A DNA stretch of 64,000 bases from Verpa conica (GCA_033030425.1 JAUFSD010000018.1:62001-126000); one strand, 5' to 3'. Shown: positions 24,151 to 36,737, numbered from the stretch's first letter. Made by a program: numbers and translations. Notes: generated by a model not told the origin, from the sequence alone.

Positions 24151-24314
24151 TGGTGTGGGTGATGAGCGTGAGTGAGTGTGGGTGAGAGGGTAAGGATGAG
24201 TGAGAGGGTGGGTGAGTGTGGGTAAGGGTGGGGAGGGTGGGAGGGTGGGAGGGTAGAAGGGAAGAGTGAGTGTAGGTGTGTATAGGTGTGTGTAGGTGTG
24301 TGTGCAGATGTGCG

Positions 24315-24345
<31 letters not shown>

Positions 24346-24400
24346 CTCTGTGTCTCTGCCACTGTATGTCTCTCTGTGTCTCTCTGTCTCTACCTCTAGC
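24151..24400. repeat. GT/GGGTGA-rich microsatellite with G-runs
   Basis: GGGTGAGTGT-like units grade into a G-run segment at 24220-24253. Then follow GTGTGTAGGT and GTGTGC units and, at the right end, TCTCTGTGTC units. The long frames across it are repeat artefacts. It lies 0.3-0.6 kb upstream of the glycogen-binding protein gene. Confidence 0.85.
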
Positions 24401-27400
24401 CCAACGGTGTGGTGGTCCGTGTACAGAAGGATCTGAGCCCAGGCTTCCCTATGGCTACAGCAGTAAACAACAATATCACCAAAATACACTAACACACACA
24501 CCACTCAGATGGCGCCTTGCTCATGTCGTTGGAACAAACAGGGTGTGTGTGGCACAGGAGACAGACGAGACCCCGCTTCTGTTGGTTTTCTCTTTGCCGA
24601 GCCCAATTTAGAGTTAGCGAGTCATCGCTTGCTGCCAGATCGGGTATAGCTCCGGTTGAATCGCCACTATTAATAGCATCCTCCGCTCCTTGGCCACTGG
24701 TTGGCTGCAGCGGCTGGTGGGGGTGTCTCTTGTTTTAGAAGCCATGGGTCCCTCCCGGTTCGTCAAGGCTGTGGAATCGTCACCATGCCGTCAAGTCACG
24801 CATGCCAGGCTGGGGATCACACTCGAGCCAGCCGAGACTTGACAGGATCCCCCGCACCTGAGATCCATGACAACCGAGACTTTGGCGGATCTCCATGACA
24901 CAATGGCCCGGAAAGCCGGCTCTGCGGGAGGGAGGGGGAGGGAGAGTGAGAAGGGAGGGTGCTTGTCACTGTCAAAACAGCCGCTGATGGGACAGTGTTA
25001 GTTGGATTTTATTCCCTCATCTCTTCTTGTGGGAGTTGTATGGGTGTTTATCGGTGAATGTAATTGTAGTCGTGGTTGTAGTTGTAACCGTTGGGCTCGT
25101 TGCGTTCTCATCTCGAGTTGGCCCAGCGGGTTGTCGTTGCTGTTGACTGCGGCAACTCACAGCCCTCACTCACACACTCTCACTCACCCTCTCGCTCACA
25201 ACACACCCGCCCAGTCCCCCCACTCCACTCAGCAGCTCTCTCCTACACCACTACCCCACAGCTTCGCTTCTCCCCCCAATCACTCGCACCCCCTCCGCTT
25301 GGGCCACCTCTCAATCTCATACACTCAATTAAGCTTATTCCCATCCTCTACCACGGTTCTCACCCGCACGCCCTACGAGGCAGTGTAACATGTTGGACGT
25401 TTCATCTTGACAGCTCACCCGTTGGTAGTGCCCGTGCTTCCCCTTCCCACCCCCGCCGTCGATCAAACGTGGGCCCCCTTTCCCCTTTCCTTCCCTAGTG
25501 GGGAAGGTGTCTGTGTCAGAGTTGTCGGGGAGGACTTTGTATAAAGGGGTGTCCCTCCTCCCTTTGCTCAGGCACGGTTTCTGTTCATGTACTTCATCGA
25601 GCGAGCTTTGTGCGGGTGGTGCTTCATCTTTGCCCACCACCGACCACTTTGGCCATCTCGCATCTCACTAGCACCTTTTGCTAGCATCTCTCACTAGCAT
25701 CATGGTGCTCCCCCGCCATTCTTCTACCCTACCCTACACCCCCCCCACCATACTCTAAATATACACCCATCATCGTTGATACCTATTGTGCTTCGTGAGG
25801 ACAGCGTTTAGATTCTATTCGGATATCAATACAGCTTATTTATACATACTGCTAATAGTAGACTATTCACCCGACCCTTCACACTCTCTCATACACCCTA
25901 GGTTACTAACAGCTCTTGCATCTACGAGACTACAGCTTTATCCCCTCCAAGCATCCTACTAACCCATCTCTAAGCACGTCGACCACCCAGTTTCAAAAAT
26001 ACCCTGATAGCCTAAAATACATTCCGCACTAACCCTTATCCGGTCATCATACTCTTGGCACTAAGCACCCCCCTCTCCCCATCCCTCCATCCACACCTGC
26101 AGGGTATTCCCTGTCACAGCTGAACCCTGTGGCTTGCAAAAGTGACACACGCATACCCTTGTCGGGCGCACAACCGGTTTTGGGGCTGGATGTTTATGCA
26201 GTTGGTGTTTTGGGTGACTGCGGTGCTGCAGGACGGATTGGAGAAGAGAACTCGCGCATTTGCAGCCCCATCCATCTCATGCAGATGACGAGGATGCGAT
26301 GTGATGGGAACAGTCGCACGGGATATTTTGGAGGGGATTGGATGCGATCGGGGAAAGGATTAGTTGCTCATTTTGACGGGTCGAGGTTTTTGTTTTTTGT
26401 TTGGTTGATGGGGGGAAATTTATCAGTGATGGATGTGAGACTTTTTTCTAAAGGTTTTCGCCACTATGTGTGTGAATGAGTTATGGGTTATGGCTGTGTA
26501 TTGTTTGACTGGATCAACTTTTCTCCGTGAAAGGGAGGGGGGGGTTGGTCTTTTGTTTCTCTTCTAGCGAGAGACAGAGTCATGTGATTGTCGGTGACTA
26601 ATGATTTAATCTACGAGTTTGTCGTTTTCCACTTTTCTTTTACACAATGGTAATGATAAAACTGAAGACGAGATTTTAGCGGGGTAAAAGGGAAGAATAG
26701 GAAAGAAAATTTTATTCCATAATCTCGTATCTTTCGCGCTATAAGCGCACCCGGACTCGCCGCGTAGGGTGCAAGCCTACCAATACCCCCCCCTAGAGGG
26801 CATTAATTTACAAGATCAAAATACCCGCTCGGCCCGAGGTTTTGCCGACCACTTATGAGCATAGATACTCTCAAGTAAACAAACGTACCTTTCTAGAACC
26901 ATTCTAGAACCATTGGCTCCAGAGTTATCACCAACACATACTAGAATGTTGCACGTGGAAATTAAAGGTTGGATAACATTACCTTGTTAGGGTCTGTCGG
27001 ATACGATAGCGCTATTCTGTCATTCAGTCTCCACATTCGCGCCACTTGTGGGAAGGGGGGAAAACATCTACCGTTGTGGAATGTCTCAAGTGGCGCGATA
27101 TACTAACGTTTAGTTATTCGGCTCGTTGATTAATACGAGATAACCTGGGTGCTGGGGGATGCTCGTGGGGTACACAGGCTTTAGATGTCATGGTGTATAT
27201 GTCAATGGTCAGCCGTAGATATGTATATGTAGTGGCATAATCTGGAATTCGATTATAATCAGGTACCGGGGGTGCTTGTAATTTGATATATATGCAACGT
27301 CTCATGAGCTGAGGAGCCTGGGTCTGTGTGTAGAGGCACTTTAAACTGCTGTTGCAAGTTGATAATGCGTAGAAAAGGATTCCCATCTGTATTATTCCTC

Positions 27401-27675
27401 GATATATCATACAACCCCCACGTATTAAGTTATTCATGAGCCATCACTCGACTCTTTTCATAACAAGTTTTTTTTAGTTTAGTTTAATTCCGTTCATTGA
27501 GCGTGCATAGTACCATAAGAGAGATGTAAAAGATTCAATAATTACAAGTTATACTCCTACACCCACATAATCAACTCCTATACGAAAAAACCCTCTATCG
27601 ATACATATTTTTTTTTTCCCCACACAACACCACAACCCAAGTATATCATAACACCATAACACACTCAAAAAAAAA
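24401..27675. other. 3.3-kb intergenic stretch, low complexity in places
   Basis: CT-rich and ACTC-rich segments (about 25160-25320) create long but compositionally biased frames. A 116-codon frame at 26129-26479 has no recognised domain. A 12-base inverted repeat lies at 27037-27048 and 27087-27098. The final kilobase includes the 3' flank of the hemerythrin-like gene. Confidence 0.45.
27037..27098. repeat. 12-base perfect inverted repeat
   Basis: TCGCGCCACTTG at 27037-27048 pairs with CAAGTGGCGCGA at 27087-27098, with 38 bases between. No target duplication is evident outside it. It could be a remnant miniature element or a protein-binding dyad. Confidence 0.6.
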
Positions 27676-28595
27676 CTACCACGCATCATTCGTCCTCGAC
27701 TGAATCCTTATCGCCGGCTCAGGTCTCTTTGGCGCCATCTCCATCAAATTCCCCCTCTCCAGATCGATCGTCCGAATCTTCTTTATCCCCTCCAACCGCT
27801 TCGGCTTCCCTCCCTTCGAGCAGCTCGAGAACCTCCAAGCCCCCGAATGCACCAGCGTGCAGATATACCTCAAGAACCAATCCCTCAGCGCATTCCCCGT
27901 CGGCCACCAGGCATGGATCCCACCCTCATACGTTCTATCGTGATTCGTCAAAAAGAACGGCAAAATCCTCGTCTTTGTCGACCTACCCCTCACATACATT
28001 CCATGCCTCGCATCGATATCCGCAATATTCAGATCCGGATAATTCTGAGCCAGCGACTGGATCCACACAATCTCGTCGGTAAGATGTATCTGCAGCGTTG
28101 CCGCAAAGCTGTCTAGGATGCGTAGTACCTCTGCTCCCGAGAACGAGTCCGGGGTTGCTCGGCGAAGGTATCGGTCGAAGTCGTGTAGGCCGCCCATGAA
28201 CGCCTCGTGCTGCTCCACGTTCTCGTCGGCCATTCCTGCGCTGCCTACTGCTTTCTCGATCAGCGGGAAGTAGGCTGCTTCTTCGCACTCGTGGTGGTTG
28301 TGGATGAATTCGGACCAGCATTGGCAGTAGGTTATGAAGTCGGCGGCGTATGCTGGGGTCACGTCTGCACACTGGAGGTAGATGGAGTTCATCCCTCGGA
28401 TTATGATGTTGTGTGTCAGGGCCATCTTTGACGCTGATCTGATGAATTGGTTTGTGTACTGCGTGGGGGGGAGGACAGTTAGCTGGGTTGAGTGAGGGGG
28501 GGCATTGGGGGAATAACTAATGAACTTACGCCGATATCACAGGCTGGTGTTGAGATTAGTGGGAAAGGATAGTCTGCCCATGTTGAATCAGACAT
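27676..28595 (-). CDS. hemerythrin-like (HHE) domain protein
   Basis: Two exons, complement(27676-28458, 28530-28595), give 282 residues. The start ATG at 28593-28595 heads a 22-codon exon ending in a GTAAGT donor. The HHE four-helix domain covers about residues 34-155. Candidate metal ligands are His38 (LTHN), the cluster HNHHECEE at 75-82, the QHE at about 105-107 and HLTDE at 147-151. Such domains bind a di-iron centre and often bind O2 or sense redox or iron. Fungal members are cytosolic proteins of mostly unknown role. The C-terminal 100 residues (WWPTGNALRDWFLRYICTLV and a basic tail) are outside the core domain. The frame is complete. Confidence 0.85.
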
Positions 28596-28837
28596 GATTG
28601 AGATTTTGTTTAAGGGTTGACTGGAGATCAGGAAGCAGTTTGTAGAAGTATTGTAGGGAACAAACAGATATTAGGAAGAATAAGTATTAAAAGGTTTAAA
28701 AGGTCTTTGGGGTCGAGATATGTTCAGAGAAGGACCAAGACCAGCAGAATAAATATATAGCATTTGCCCAGGCCTACGTCCTAGTAGAGTAATTATTATA
28801 CTAGAAGGGTGTAGGTCTATAGCAAAGGGCTTCACAG

Positions 28838-28904
28838 GGCAGCTCTACTCCCCAGGTAGCTCTACTCCCCAGGCAGCTCCACTCCCAGGCAGCTCCACTC
28901 CCCA
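28838..28904. repeat. 17-base tandem repeat, four units
   Basis: Units of ggcagctctactcccca start at 28838, 28855, 28872 (16 bases, one C short) and 28888, with one to three substitutions between them. They lie 0.25-0.3 kb upstream of the hemerythrin-like gene start. Confidence 0.85.
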
Positions 28905-30399
28905 GGCCTCCCACTCTCCCACTCTCCACCCAACTACCGGCAAAGAAACACGCCATAACGTCCCGCGGACACTTTTCGGCAGGGAGAACTCGGGAATCAG
29001 GGCGTCGTATGATTTCTGGAAGGCTGTCAACACGGGATAATCCTTGGTGACTGAAAGGCCCGGACCCTGGCCTCACGCGATATCAGCAGATTATTTGGGT
29101 GCGGTAGTTGGCAGTTGTGGTGGCGCTCGGCAAGGACTGCCTAGAGGGGTAGCTCTGTGGCTTGTGAGTGGCTTATCATGCCTGGGCTAGGGTTGTCTGT
29201 GGGGCTCTCCTGTGTTCGGTCCCCGGTCTTCGGTCCCCTGTATTAATTACAGCACCCGCTGCAGGCGAGTTTCTGCTCGCTACAGCCAGCCTCAGCTTAC
29301 TCTCCGGGCTCATCACCGGTTTTTGATTACCCTACGTCACAACGTGCACACTGCGATAAGCGATTCCCGAAACGTGGCAGACTTTCAGATGTCTACGATC
29401 TCTCCGATGCTTTTCATATGCAATTCGGCACTTTGCAAAGGGACTATGGTCGGAAAGGGGTCCATCCGCGTGCCCTCTGGCTTTTGATCAAAACACCTTA
29501 CTTCAGACCCAAGTAATTTCCGGGCCTTCTTTTTGTTTGTTTGCATTTTGTTTGCACAGCATGCTGTCTTGAGTATGAACGCGTATGTCAGCTGGGGTAT
29601 CAATTCAATCCAGGGGTATTCTCCCATTCAAACAACGTACGGTGGGAATACCGGGCTTTCGTTTCAACTGTCAGGTTTCGGGTCAATGGTTTTTTTAGAA
29701 TTTGTGGGTTTCAAGAGCCTCGTGCCGGCGCCCGGATTGCGTGATCTGCACCTTGATACTTTGTTTGGCCCCTAGAACCTTGTCTGCAACAAATCGTGAG
29801 CTATTGTATGCCAGCTAAGGGCTTTATTAATATCCTTTAAAAGTTTACCAATGCTTTGTCTCATCCAACTGATTACTGCGTTACTAAATCCTACGCTAGC
29901 AACACGTACTGCCCTAGCCTGGAATGATTTTCGTATACGGGGGTGCATTGGAGTTTATACTTGAGACATTTGTGTTAGGGATTTGCCTGTGTGTATTATT
30001 TAGTTGGTTAGTACTCTTGGCTCAATTATCTACCTAGGAAAGCTGGATATAATTGCAAGTCCACTCCCCGATTCTCAACAACGGTATCCTTTCATGTCAA
30101 AAGATAGTAATAATAATTTGTCGATTTATTTCCTTCTTTTAACCCTTATGAGACTGATAGTACCTTCCTCCGGATCCTTCCCTGGGAATTGGCCATGCTA
30201 GGTGCTAGCCATACTTATTGTGCTCTAGGAACACGTACCAGCACTTTTTGATGAATTAACACTTTTAATATATAACTATCGGTTGCTATATCCTCTCTGC
30301 TTATCAGTAGCATATTAACCCCAAGGTTAGGGCCCACCTGTTAGATCAGTCCTCATAATTCATTTGTTAGCGAGATCACGGCGTATCACTCGGATAAGG

Positions 30400-30480
30400 T
30401 ATAGCTGGTATGAATAAATGAATAAATTAATCATCTACATAGATGTAGCCCCTGAGCTATGCTACCCGGTTATAGCTGGT
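30400..30480 (-). mobile_element. short AT-tailed insertion flanked by a 10-base direct repeat
   Basis: TATAGCTGGT occurs at 30400-30409 and again at 30471-30480. The 61 bases between read, on the minus strand, ACCGGGTAGCATAGCTCAGG and onward to an AT tail with TTCAT and TTTATTCAT units. The tail side resembles the other short elements at 31360, 43342, 62652 and 62752, so this may be a longer copy of the same family. The head contains TAGCTCAGGGG, reminiscent of a tRNA A box, but the rest of a tRNA is absent. A 5'-truncated SINE-like retroposon is the most economical reading; this is inference. Confidence 0.5.
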
Positions 30481-31359
30481 TTGCGCCATATCCCGAATAT
30501 TACCTCGGGGTGATTATATTTCTGGAATAGTTCTCAAAAGCTTATGTCCGGCATCACACCAGGGCACAGAAGTTTTTAGCGAGAGGGAGTTATCTTTACT
30601 GGAAAGGAATGATTAGGAGGTACCTCGGCTAACGGCATCGCTAAAACCCTAGGCTCCGGATGGATAAACACTCTATAATCAGTGGTAAATTAATTATTTA
30701 TATAATATAACCGGTCCTCGTTCGGGTAACCAATCGTTGTTTAGTACTAGTATACATACCTCTGTAGATTATATTAGGTTCTAGAGCAGAGATGCAGCTA
30801 CGAGAACTAATCTGTATAATGAATTCTCTTACCGCATAATTACCTGGGTGGGTGGAGGCCATAATAGCCGGAAATAAGTGGTAACGCGCCTAGCTAGCTG
30901 ATATAGGAAATTTCTATCCTCAACTAATCAAAGAGAGGCGAGCGGCGTAAATAATACGCCGGTGCCTGTTCTAGTGGACTTGGGTCTTCTATATAGCTAT
31001 GTACACTTCGTTTAGACGTCTCTCTCCGTTGTTGTCTTTCGTTATCACTGGAGGTTATATGTTGTCCTTTCTTTTTATGGTCCCTCCGAGTTAGATATAT
31101 CCAACCCGCAACACCTTTAGGTTTTATTCATACGTTTGCTAACTGGCTTTAAAATTTCTCTGTGATAATTAGAACATATATTTAGCACTCGTCGCATTCC
31201 TTGGAATGAACTATCTAGTACACCTACATATCTTGTTTTATAAAGTCTGTGGTGAACTATGGAGAGAGATTAATATAAACTAGAGATCTCACGGAATTTT
31301 ACCTGGAACGAAGATTCTCTCTAGGCGCGCCGCTTCTAGCCACATTAACCAGCAATGAA

Positions 31360-31392
31360 AATGAATGAATGAATTAATCATAAGTACATGGA
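31360..31392 (-). mobile_element. copy of short AT-tailed element
   Basis: On the plus strand this reads (AATG)n then AATTAATCATAAGTACATGG. It shares the CATAAGTACATGG end and the TGAAT/TTAAT tail with the copies at 43342, 62652, 62752 and 62796. No clear flanking direct repeat is visible at this site. Confidence 0.55.
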
Positions 31393-31672
31393 GCCCAAAG
31401 GGTAAGGTACTCGGACCCACCTATAATAAAAATGGGAGGGGGGAGAACTTCTAAACCAGCGCCGAGGACCCAGAAAAACCTCCCACCACAGCCTGCAAAA
31501 CAAAACTAAACTCAAAACACAAAAAAAAGCGTAACCGGCCATCAAGCATACAGTAGTGCCTAGTACTACTATGAGATAATGTTATATGTCTTATGTGCTA
31601 GTAACTCTTGTGTACTATTCTATATGTGTGTGTTATGGCTTGGAACGAGTAGTTGTAGATATGTACTACATG

Positions 31673-31779
31673 TAGTGGTGCCAATAGATCTTTTGGTCAT
31701 GTGATTTATCTTTGGTCGGCGATTTGTTCTTTCTCACCAATGATAAATCACATGACCAAAAGATCTATCGGCCTCACTA
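31673..31779. repeat. large foldback: 37-base inverted arms, 19-base spacer
   Basis: The left arm 31680-31716 and right arm 31736-31772 are inverted copies with only two mismatches, including 27 consecutive matched bases (31684-31710 with 31742-31768). Matching resumes outward (TAGTG at 31673-31677 against CACTA at 31775-31779) after a two-base mismatch. No open reading frame lies inside. A miniature inverted-repeat or foldback element, or a structured RNA locus, would both fit. Confidence 0.85.
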
Positions 31780-33491
31780 GTTTTGTAGAGGACAAAAATA
31801 CCCGGTCACCTACAAAGTAGCCAGAGGCCTGAGATGAGTATCACTACACAGCCACAATAGATAAGAAGCAGAAAGTTGAACTAGAGAAAGGAATACATTA
31901 ATAGTGTATATAAAATCTATCTATATCAACCTATGCGTTTTTATGGAGGTAAATATTACATTAAGATTGAGTTTCTCATGGTTGCTATGTGAGTGACTAG
32001 GTGTTTTTGTCCTCCTAATGTATCTGGTGGCGCCTTTGGGCCTTCCGCCTCGTAGATCACATGGATTTAAGTTCGAATACTTAAAGGTCTTTGATCTAGC
32101 AATAGTGTTTAGTTTCTAGGCTAGCGTCTCTTTCGATTTTTACAAAAGTCACCAAGTGCCGTATAATCCTCGTTTGCGAGATCCCAGCATCTATCAACCC
32201 ATTTAATGACTGTAGTAAGGAGAGGTTACCAATTCTACCCGGAAAACTTTAAGTAGAGGGTTGGATTTATCTAGGAAAGAGATTGGTTGTTCCCTTAAGC
32301 GGAAACTATCACTGCTGAATTATATAACAGGGGGGTTTGTAGATTATCTACTGTTAGATTTCCATACCCGCGCGGTTAAATATCTTTGTGGTTGCTCCCC
32401 TTAGTGTTCTTTGTATTACAATAGGTAGTTTTAGGCTAGGGAAACTTGGATTTCCTTCCTTTTTCCAGAGACTTTGACTAAATATCCCAAGCCTACGGTG
32501 TGGAGGTTTAATCTTTCAATGATTGCACCCCACAGCGGTGGTGGACTGGCGCGCATCTCGATATTCTGATACCACGGTCTCTTCGAGCCCACTACTAGTA
32601 CCATGCGTGGTAGTAGATATTTACTGGATATATCGCTATCTTTTATTAACTAGCTAGTATCTAGCGCATGTTATAGGATATTAAGGGGGGGGAGATGTTT
32701 TCCGTAGATGCAAACCCAATACCGACGTAAAAGTCAACCTCGAAGATGTATATCTACAATCCCTCGATAAAAACCCTTTAGAGCTGTTGAATACGTGTAA
32801 AATTAAGGACTACGTACGTACTCGGAATTTATATTTATAACATTCTACCTCTTATTATTAAGGCAATAAAAAAAGAAACTTTATATTGGGGGATTCCTTA
32901 GCTTGGTTTTGAATAATTACCCCGGATTTGCGGAACTGCATATCGATGGTCCGGGATGATCCCTAATAGAAGTTGATATCACTGCTATAATTAACTATCA
33001 GAAAAAAAATCCGTTTCAAAACTGCACGCATTGTGGGTGCAGGGGATACGTCTCGGGGGATTAGGCCGTCTTTAGAATAAGCTTTTTCGCGGGGTACATC
33101 CTATGAGTTTTCCGGGGAAGATTATAGGAAGCCTTTTACAGTCAACCACCTATAAAGCAGCAGCATCTCGGAGAAGGTCTATGCTCTAGATTTTAATAGC
33201 GGGGGAAATCAGGGAAAGGGTGGGCTACTGTCTTGTGTGAGTTGTCGAAGAAAATCGTGCTAGATAAAGGCCGCGAGCTTCACTGGTAAAGGGTTTTCGC
33301 TCTGCATCATATGTCTCTGTCTCCAGTCCACATGCATATCAAGTGTTCCCCAAAAGTGAAGGGGGGCTTGTGGAGAAATCACACTCCGAAATAAGGTTTG
33401 TCATGTGACGGTAAGGACAGTCCCAGCTATTCAAATGGACACAGATAGAGCCTACTCACAGGAGGTCCGGTCTCCTAACGGAAACGCCCCC

Positions 33492-33541
33492 ACAATCGGT
33501 CGCAACGATTGTCGGAGGGCCGCACGTTCGAATCTCCGACA
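33492..33541. repeat. two overlapping short hairpins
   Basis: ACAATCG / CGATTGT (33492-33498 with 33506-33512, 7-base loop) overlaps TGTCGGAG / CTCCGACA (33510-33517 with 33534-33541). GTTCGAATC within the second loop resembles a tRNA T-loop, but no cloverleaf can be drawn. Confidence 0.5.
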
Positions 33542-36500
33542 AAGATGTACTCTCAAGTCCCGTATTGCCTTGCGCTGGGAGAGAGGAACTTTTGCTATTT
33601 TAGTTAGCTATTCTTTTTTGGCCCAGCGGTCGACTACAATTAGAGAGCATACATTCATTCTCTACGCCGACTATGAACTACATTAGTCGGCCATCCCTGA
33701 GCTAGTGATCACATCCCCGTAGCAGAAATCATCGGGGATCATTCGTTCTCAGTCGGGACTTGTAGCTGTGCACCTGAGACCCGTACAACAGCTGTTCTAA
33801 TTCGGGAGAAAAATCGAAACAGAACCCGATAGCCACCTACGTCGGCTGAGGAACAAAAGGAAATAAAAGGGGATGGCACCCTGCATGACCTGAAAATTCG
33901 CTCAAAGCCTCAGCCACGGTTCAGGGAAAAGTAACTTTCCGTATCGCCGCATATTCAGCCCTTAGACACTAGTATCTACGTCTAATCAACTAATGGTATT
34001 CGTCTATTCTATATGTCGTGGCCATGGTCGTACGGACTACTGTAGATTCTGAAACAACACAAACTGACTCAAAGCGCTAACTTATTTCGGATTGTAGTGG
34101 TAGTATTCTTTATTGATGGAGAAACAAATTGGGCACCCACGTTGGTAGGGAGTGACGCTATAAAAATTATCTAGGCGGGTATCCCTAGTACCATATTTTT
34201 TGATAAGAGCAAGCAACCGCGAAGCTTCAGCCATGCCAGCGCAGCATAAACCCAAAGTTTCACGTGATTGAAAGCTATTGTCTCCTTCACTGGCATTCTA
34301 TAAGGTCAAGGGGAAACTCGTGGTAGTAAATAGCTGTGAGTGACGTAGCATTACCGGGTTCATTAGTCTGTTCTAGGGTTCTAACTTTAAGTTATCGTCG
34401 TGTATCTTCCTGTTCTCACTCCCATTATTGGGTCATATTTCCGTCTGGCCATCTGACTGTCTGCCTGCTGCCGCCATCTGCCCCCTTATCTCCAGAGTCA
34501 TTTTTATGTTGAAGAATTATAGATTGTATGATAGAACCCGTCCAATGTAAACCTCTCGATCTTGGAGATATGTAATAAAACTTCGACCGCGATTATATAA
34601 TTCGTCACTGGGTTAGAGAGATACTGCTAGTGGACTTGAATTTCTTGTCTAGGGTGATTGTGAGCGCTAGGCACATTATTTTGTTTTCTTAGCTGCCGGT
34701 GAGCCGTAGCATTCGACAAGGGGCTTGGAACCGCAACTAGCGCTTCGATACTAGACTCCTTCTGCAGTTATCCAGTCTTAGTGACTGCGGAGGCAAACTA
34801 GCAAGTATCAAGATCTTGGAGGTTGAAAGACACGGCACGGAAATGCCCGACTAGTAGTATATTCCAGGATTCCCCCCCACCCCGTCCCGAGGCTCCATCT
34901 CGGGATCTGCTAAACCCCGGGGGTTAAGATGTCAGTGATTAAAATTCTAAATTATTTCCTTTGTGAGCCCTTTTTTTTTATTTTAGAAATGTGTGTGTCT
35001 GGTACTCTCGGGTAATGCGGGGCCACGATATCAAGGGTTAGTTCTTTGATACTTGACCTGACTTATTGAACAGTCATTGAAACACGGTGCGGCGCGGCGG
35101 CTTTGAAAGGAAAGTGGCAGTAAAAGAAACCAGCCATTAGGGCAGCCGGTAACCGGGGTTTATCGTCGTCTTTCTTTCTATGCGCGACATTATACAGGAC
35201 AGAGAAGGATTGTGGTTATCTTATGCATAATCCAGTCGTTGCCTACCACATGTGTTCCAATTTCTGCCAAGAGGCTAGTGGGGGTTGGAGGAGGTTGAAA
35301 GAGAAAAAAAGATGTTGCGCAGGACTGCAGAATATTAATCTAGCTACTGACATCATAAGATTTTCAGGAACCGTTTTCGTGGACATCTCCTAGGGCAGAG
35401 ACAGTTGCTCGGAAGGAACCGAAGAATTAACACCGCCGCACACGTAATTCCTTGATTACCTTAATTTCCCACGGTCGCGCGCTAAGGGGACCAGACATAC
35501 AAATCCGGGCGCATTCCTAACCGACATTTGATTATCGTAAGCGTAGATTCTCTGAAAGATCTGTTCATGATCGAACAAAAAAAAAAAAAGAGTTTCAGCC
35601 CATCAATCATTGCGAACCGCCGGGATGGTGGCTAACACAACCTCATAGGCTGGTGTTACCAGGCACGAACGCGGAGAAAAAACTATGGTTCAGATCCTCA
35701 TCTTGACTCAGGTTGCACCTTCCTTCGCCTCGATTCCCTTCTTGGGCGAAGGCAGATAAGGTGGGATCAACGGCGGCACCTGTGACACCAGCAGGGTACT
35801 GGCTACATATGCGAGCCAACAGGAGCAGACCCGGGAAACAATCCAGGGGTACACTAAGCTAATGTGGGAAATTTAGGGATCTCAAGAAGAAGTAAGAGGG
35901 GGGCTAATATTCAAACGAGGTTTCAAAAGGTACTCGATGGGGGATGGATGGATTGATGGATGAGTGGATAGGGATAGGGTAGGAATAGGGATGGAGATGG
36001 GATGCAAGCTGGACTTGGGTTCTTTGTGTGAATTTTATGGGTCCTGGGCCTTTGCTAGAGAGGAGGGTGAGGGTGAGGGGAGGGGAGGGGGAATTACAGA
36101 CTGACGATAGGTGGGACTTGGAAAAGGAAATGAGGACTCGGGGGATTAAATCGGTGGTAGAGCGTGGGATAAAGAAACGGTGGTAGAAGATTAGGGGAGA
36201 CGATATGGCGTCGAGATATAGAGCTCAACAGAGGGTAGATATGAGACCTGTGAAACAGCCGATGGGGGAGCAGCCCCACCAGCCTCATGGGTGGTACCTA
36301 TTCTACTCACATGTAGTAGTAGTGGAGGGGCTGTTTACGGGATTGAGACAATAGCTCCAACACCATGGCAATATATTGCCCTGCAGGGGGATGGTTCTCT
36401 TGCCTCATTTCTGTCTCTCCCTTCGCCCTCCACTCTCTTCACCCCCACCCCTTCCCTTCCTTATCCATTCATTCTATTTCTGCTGCTGTGCTGGCTCTGG

Positions 36501-36737
36501 CATCTGCCTTCTCCACACCACCTTACATTCCTTTACATTAACGACCCCTTCCCTTCTTCCTTTTCTTTCCCTTCATCCCCCTCCCTTCTTTCATCACCAC
36601 ATTCATTCTTTGTTTGTTTGGATCTGATCCTTTTCATTCTTTTATCGTTGCTGCTGGTTTTTGCTCTCTTTTGCTACTCCTCACACTCATTTTCGCTTGT
36701 GGATCTATCGAAAATTCGACCCATCATCTAAACAATC

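Larger units (their letters stand above)
28596..36737. other. 8.1-kb gene-free stretch with repeats and foldbacks
   Basis: No gene could be supported. Identifiable items are listed separately: 17-base tandem repeat (28838-28904), dispersed-element copies (30400-30480 and 31360-31392) and a large foldback (31673-31779). Smaller hairpins lie at 33492-33541 and 34885-34905. A GGAT-rich simple repeat lies at about 35935-36000 and a T/C-rich leader at 36420-36710, just before the DUF1996 gene. Confidence 0.5.

Noticed and set aside
23985..24504. Long minus-strand frames (125-155 codons) rich in His/Thr/Pro
   Set aside because: They are translations of the GT/GGGTGA microsatellite, with no non-repeat sequence supporting a protein.
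25002..25498. Overlapping 128- and 135-codon plus-strand frames
   Set aside because: Driven by CT/ACTC-rich low-complexity DNA; biased composition, no domain, and two frames open at once.
32070..32100. tRNA T-arm-like AAGTTCGAATACTT near a GC-rich segment
   Set aside because: The loop would be eight bases and no other arms of a cloverleaf are present.
33470..33545. Possible tRNA gene (GTTCGAATC plus a 7-base loop with T at position 33 and CGC as anticodon)
   Set aside because: No acceptor, D or T stem can be paired around it; the only stems overlap each other.
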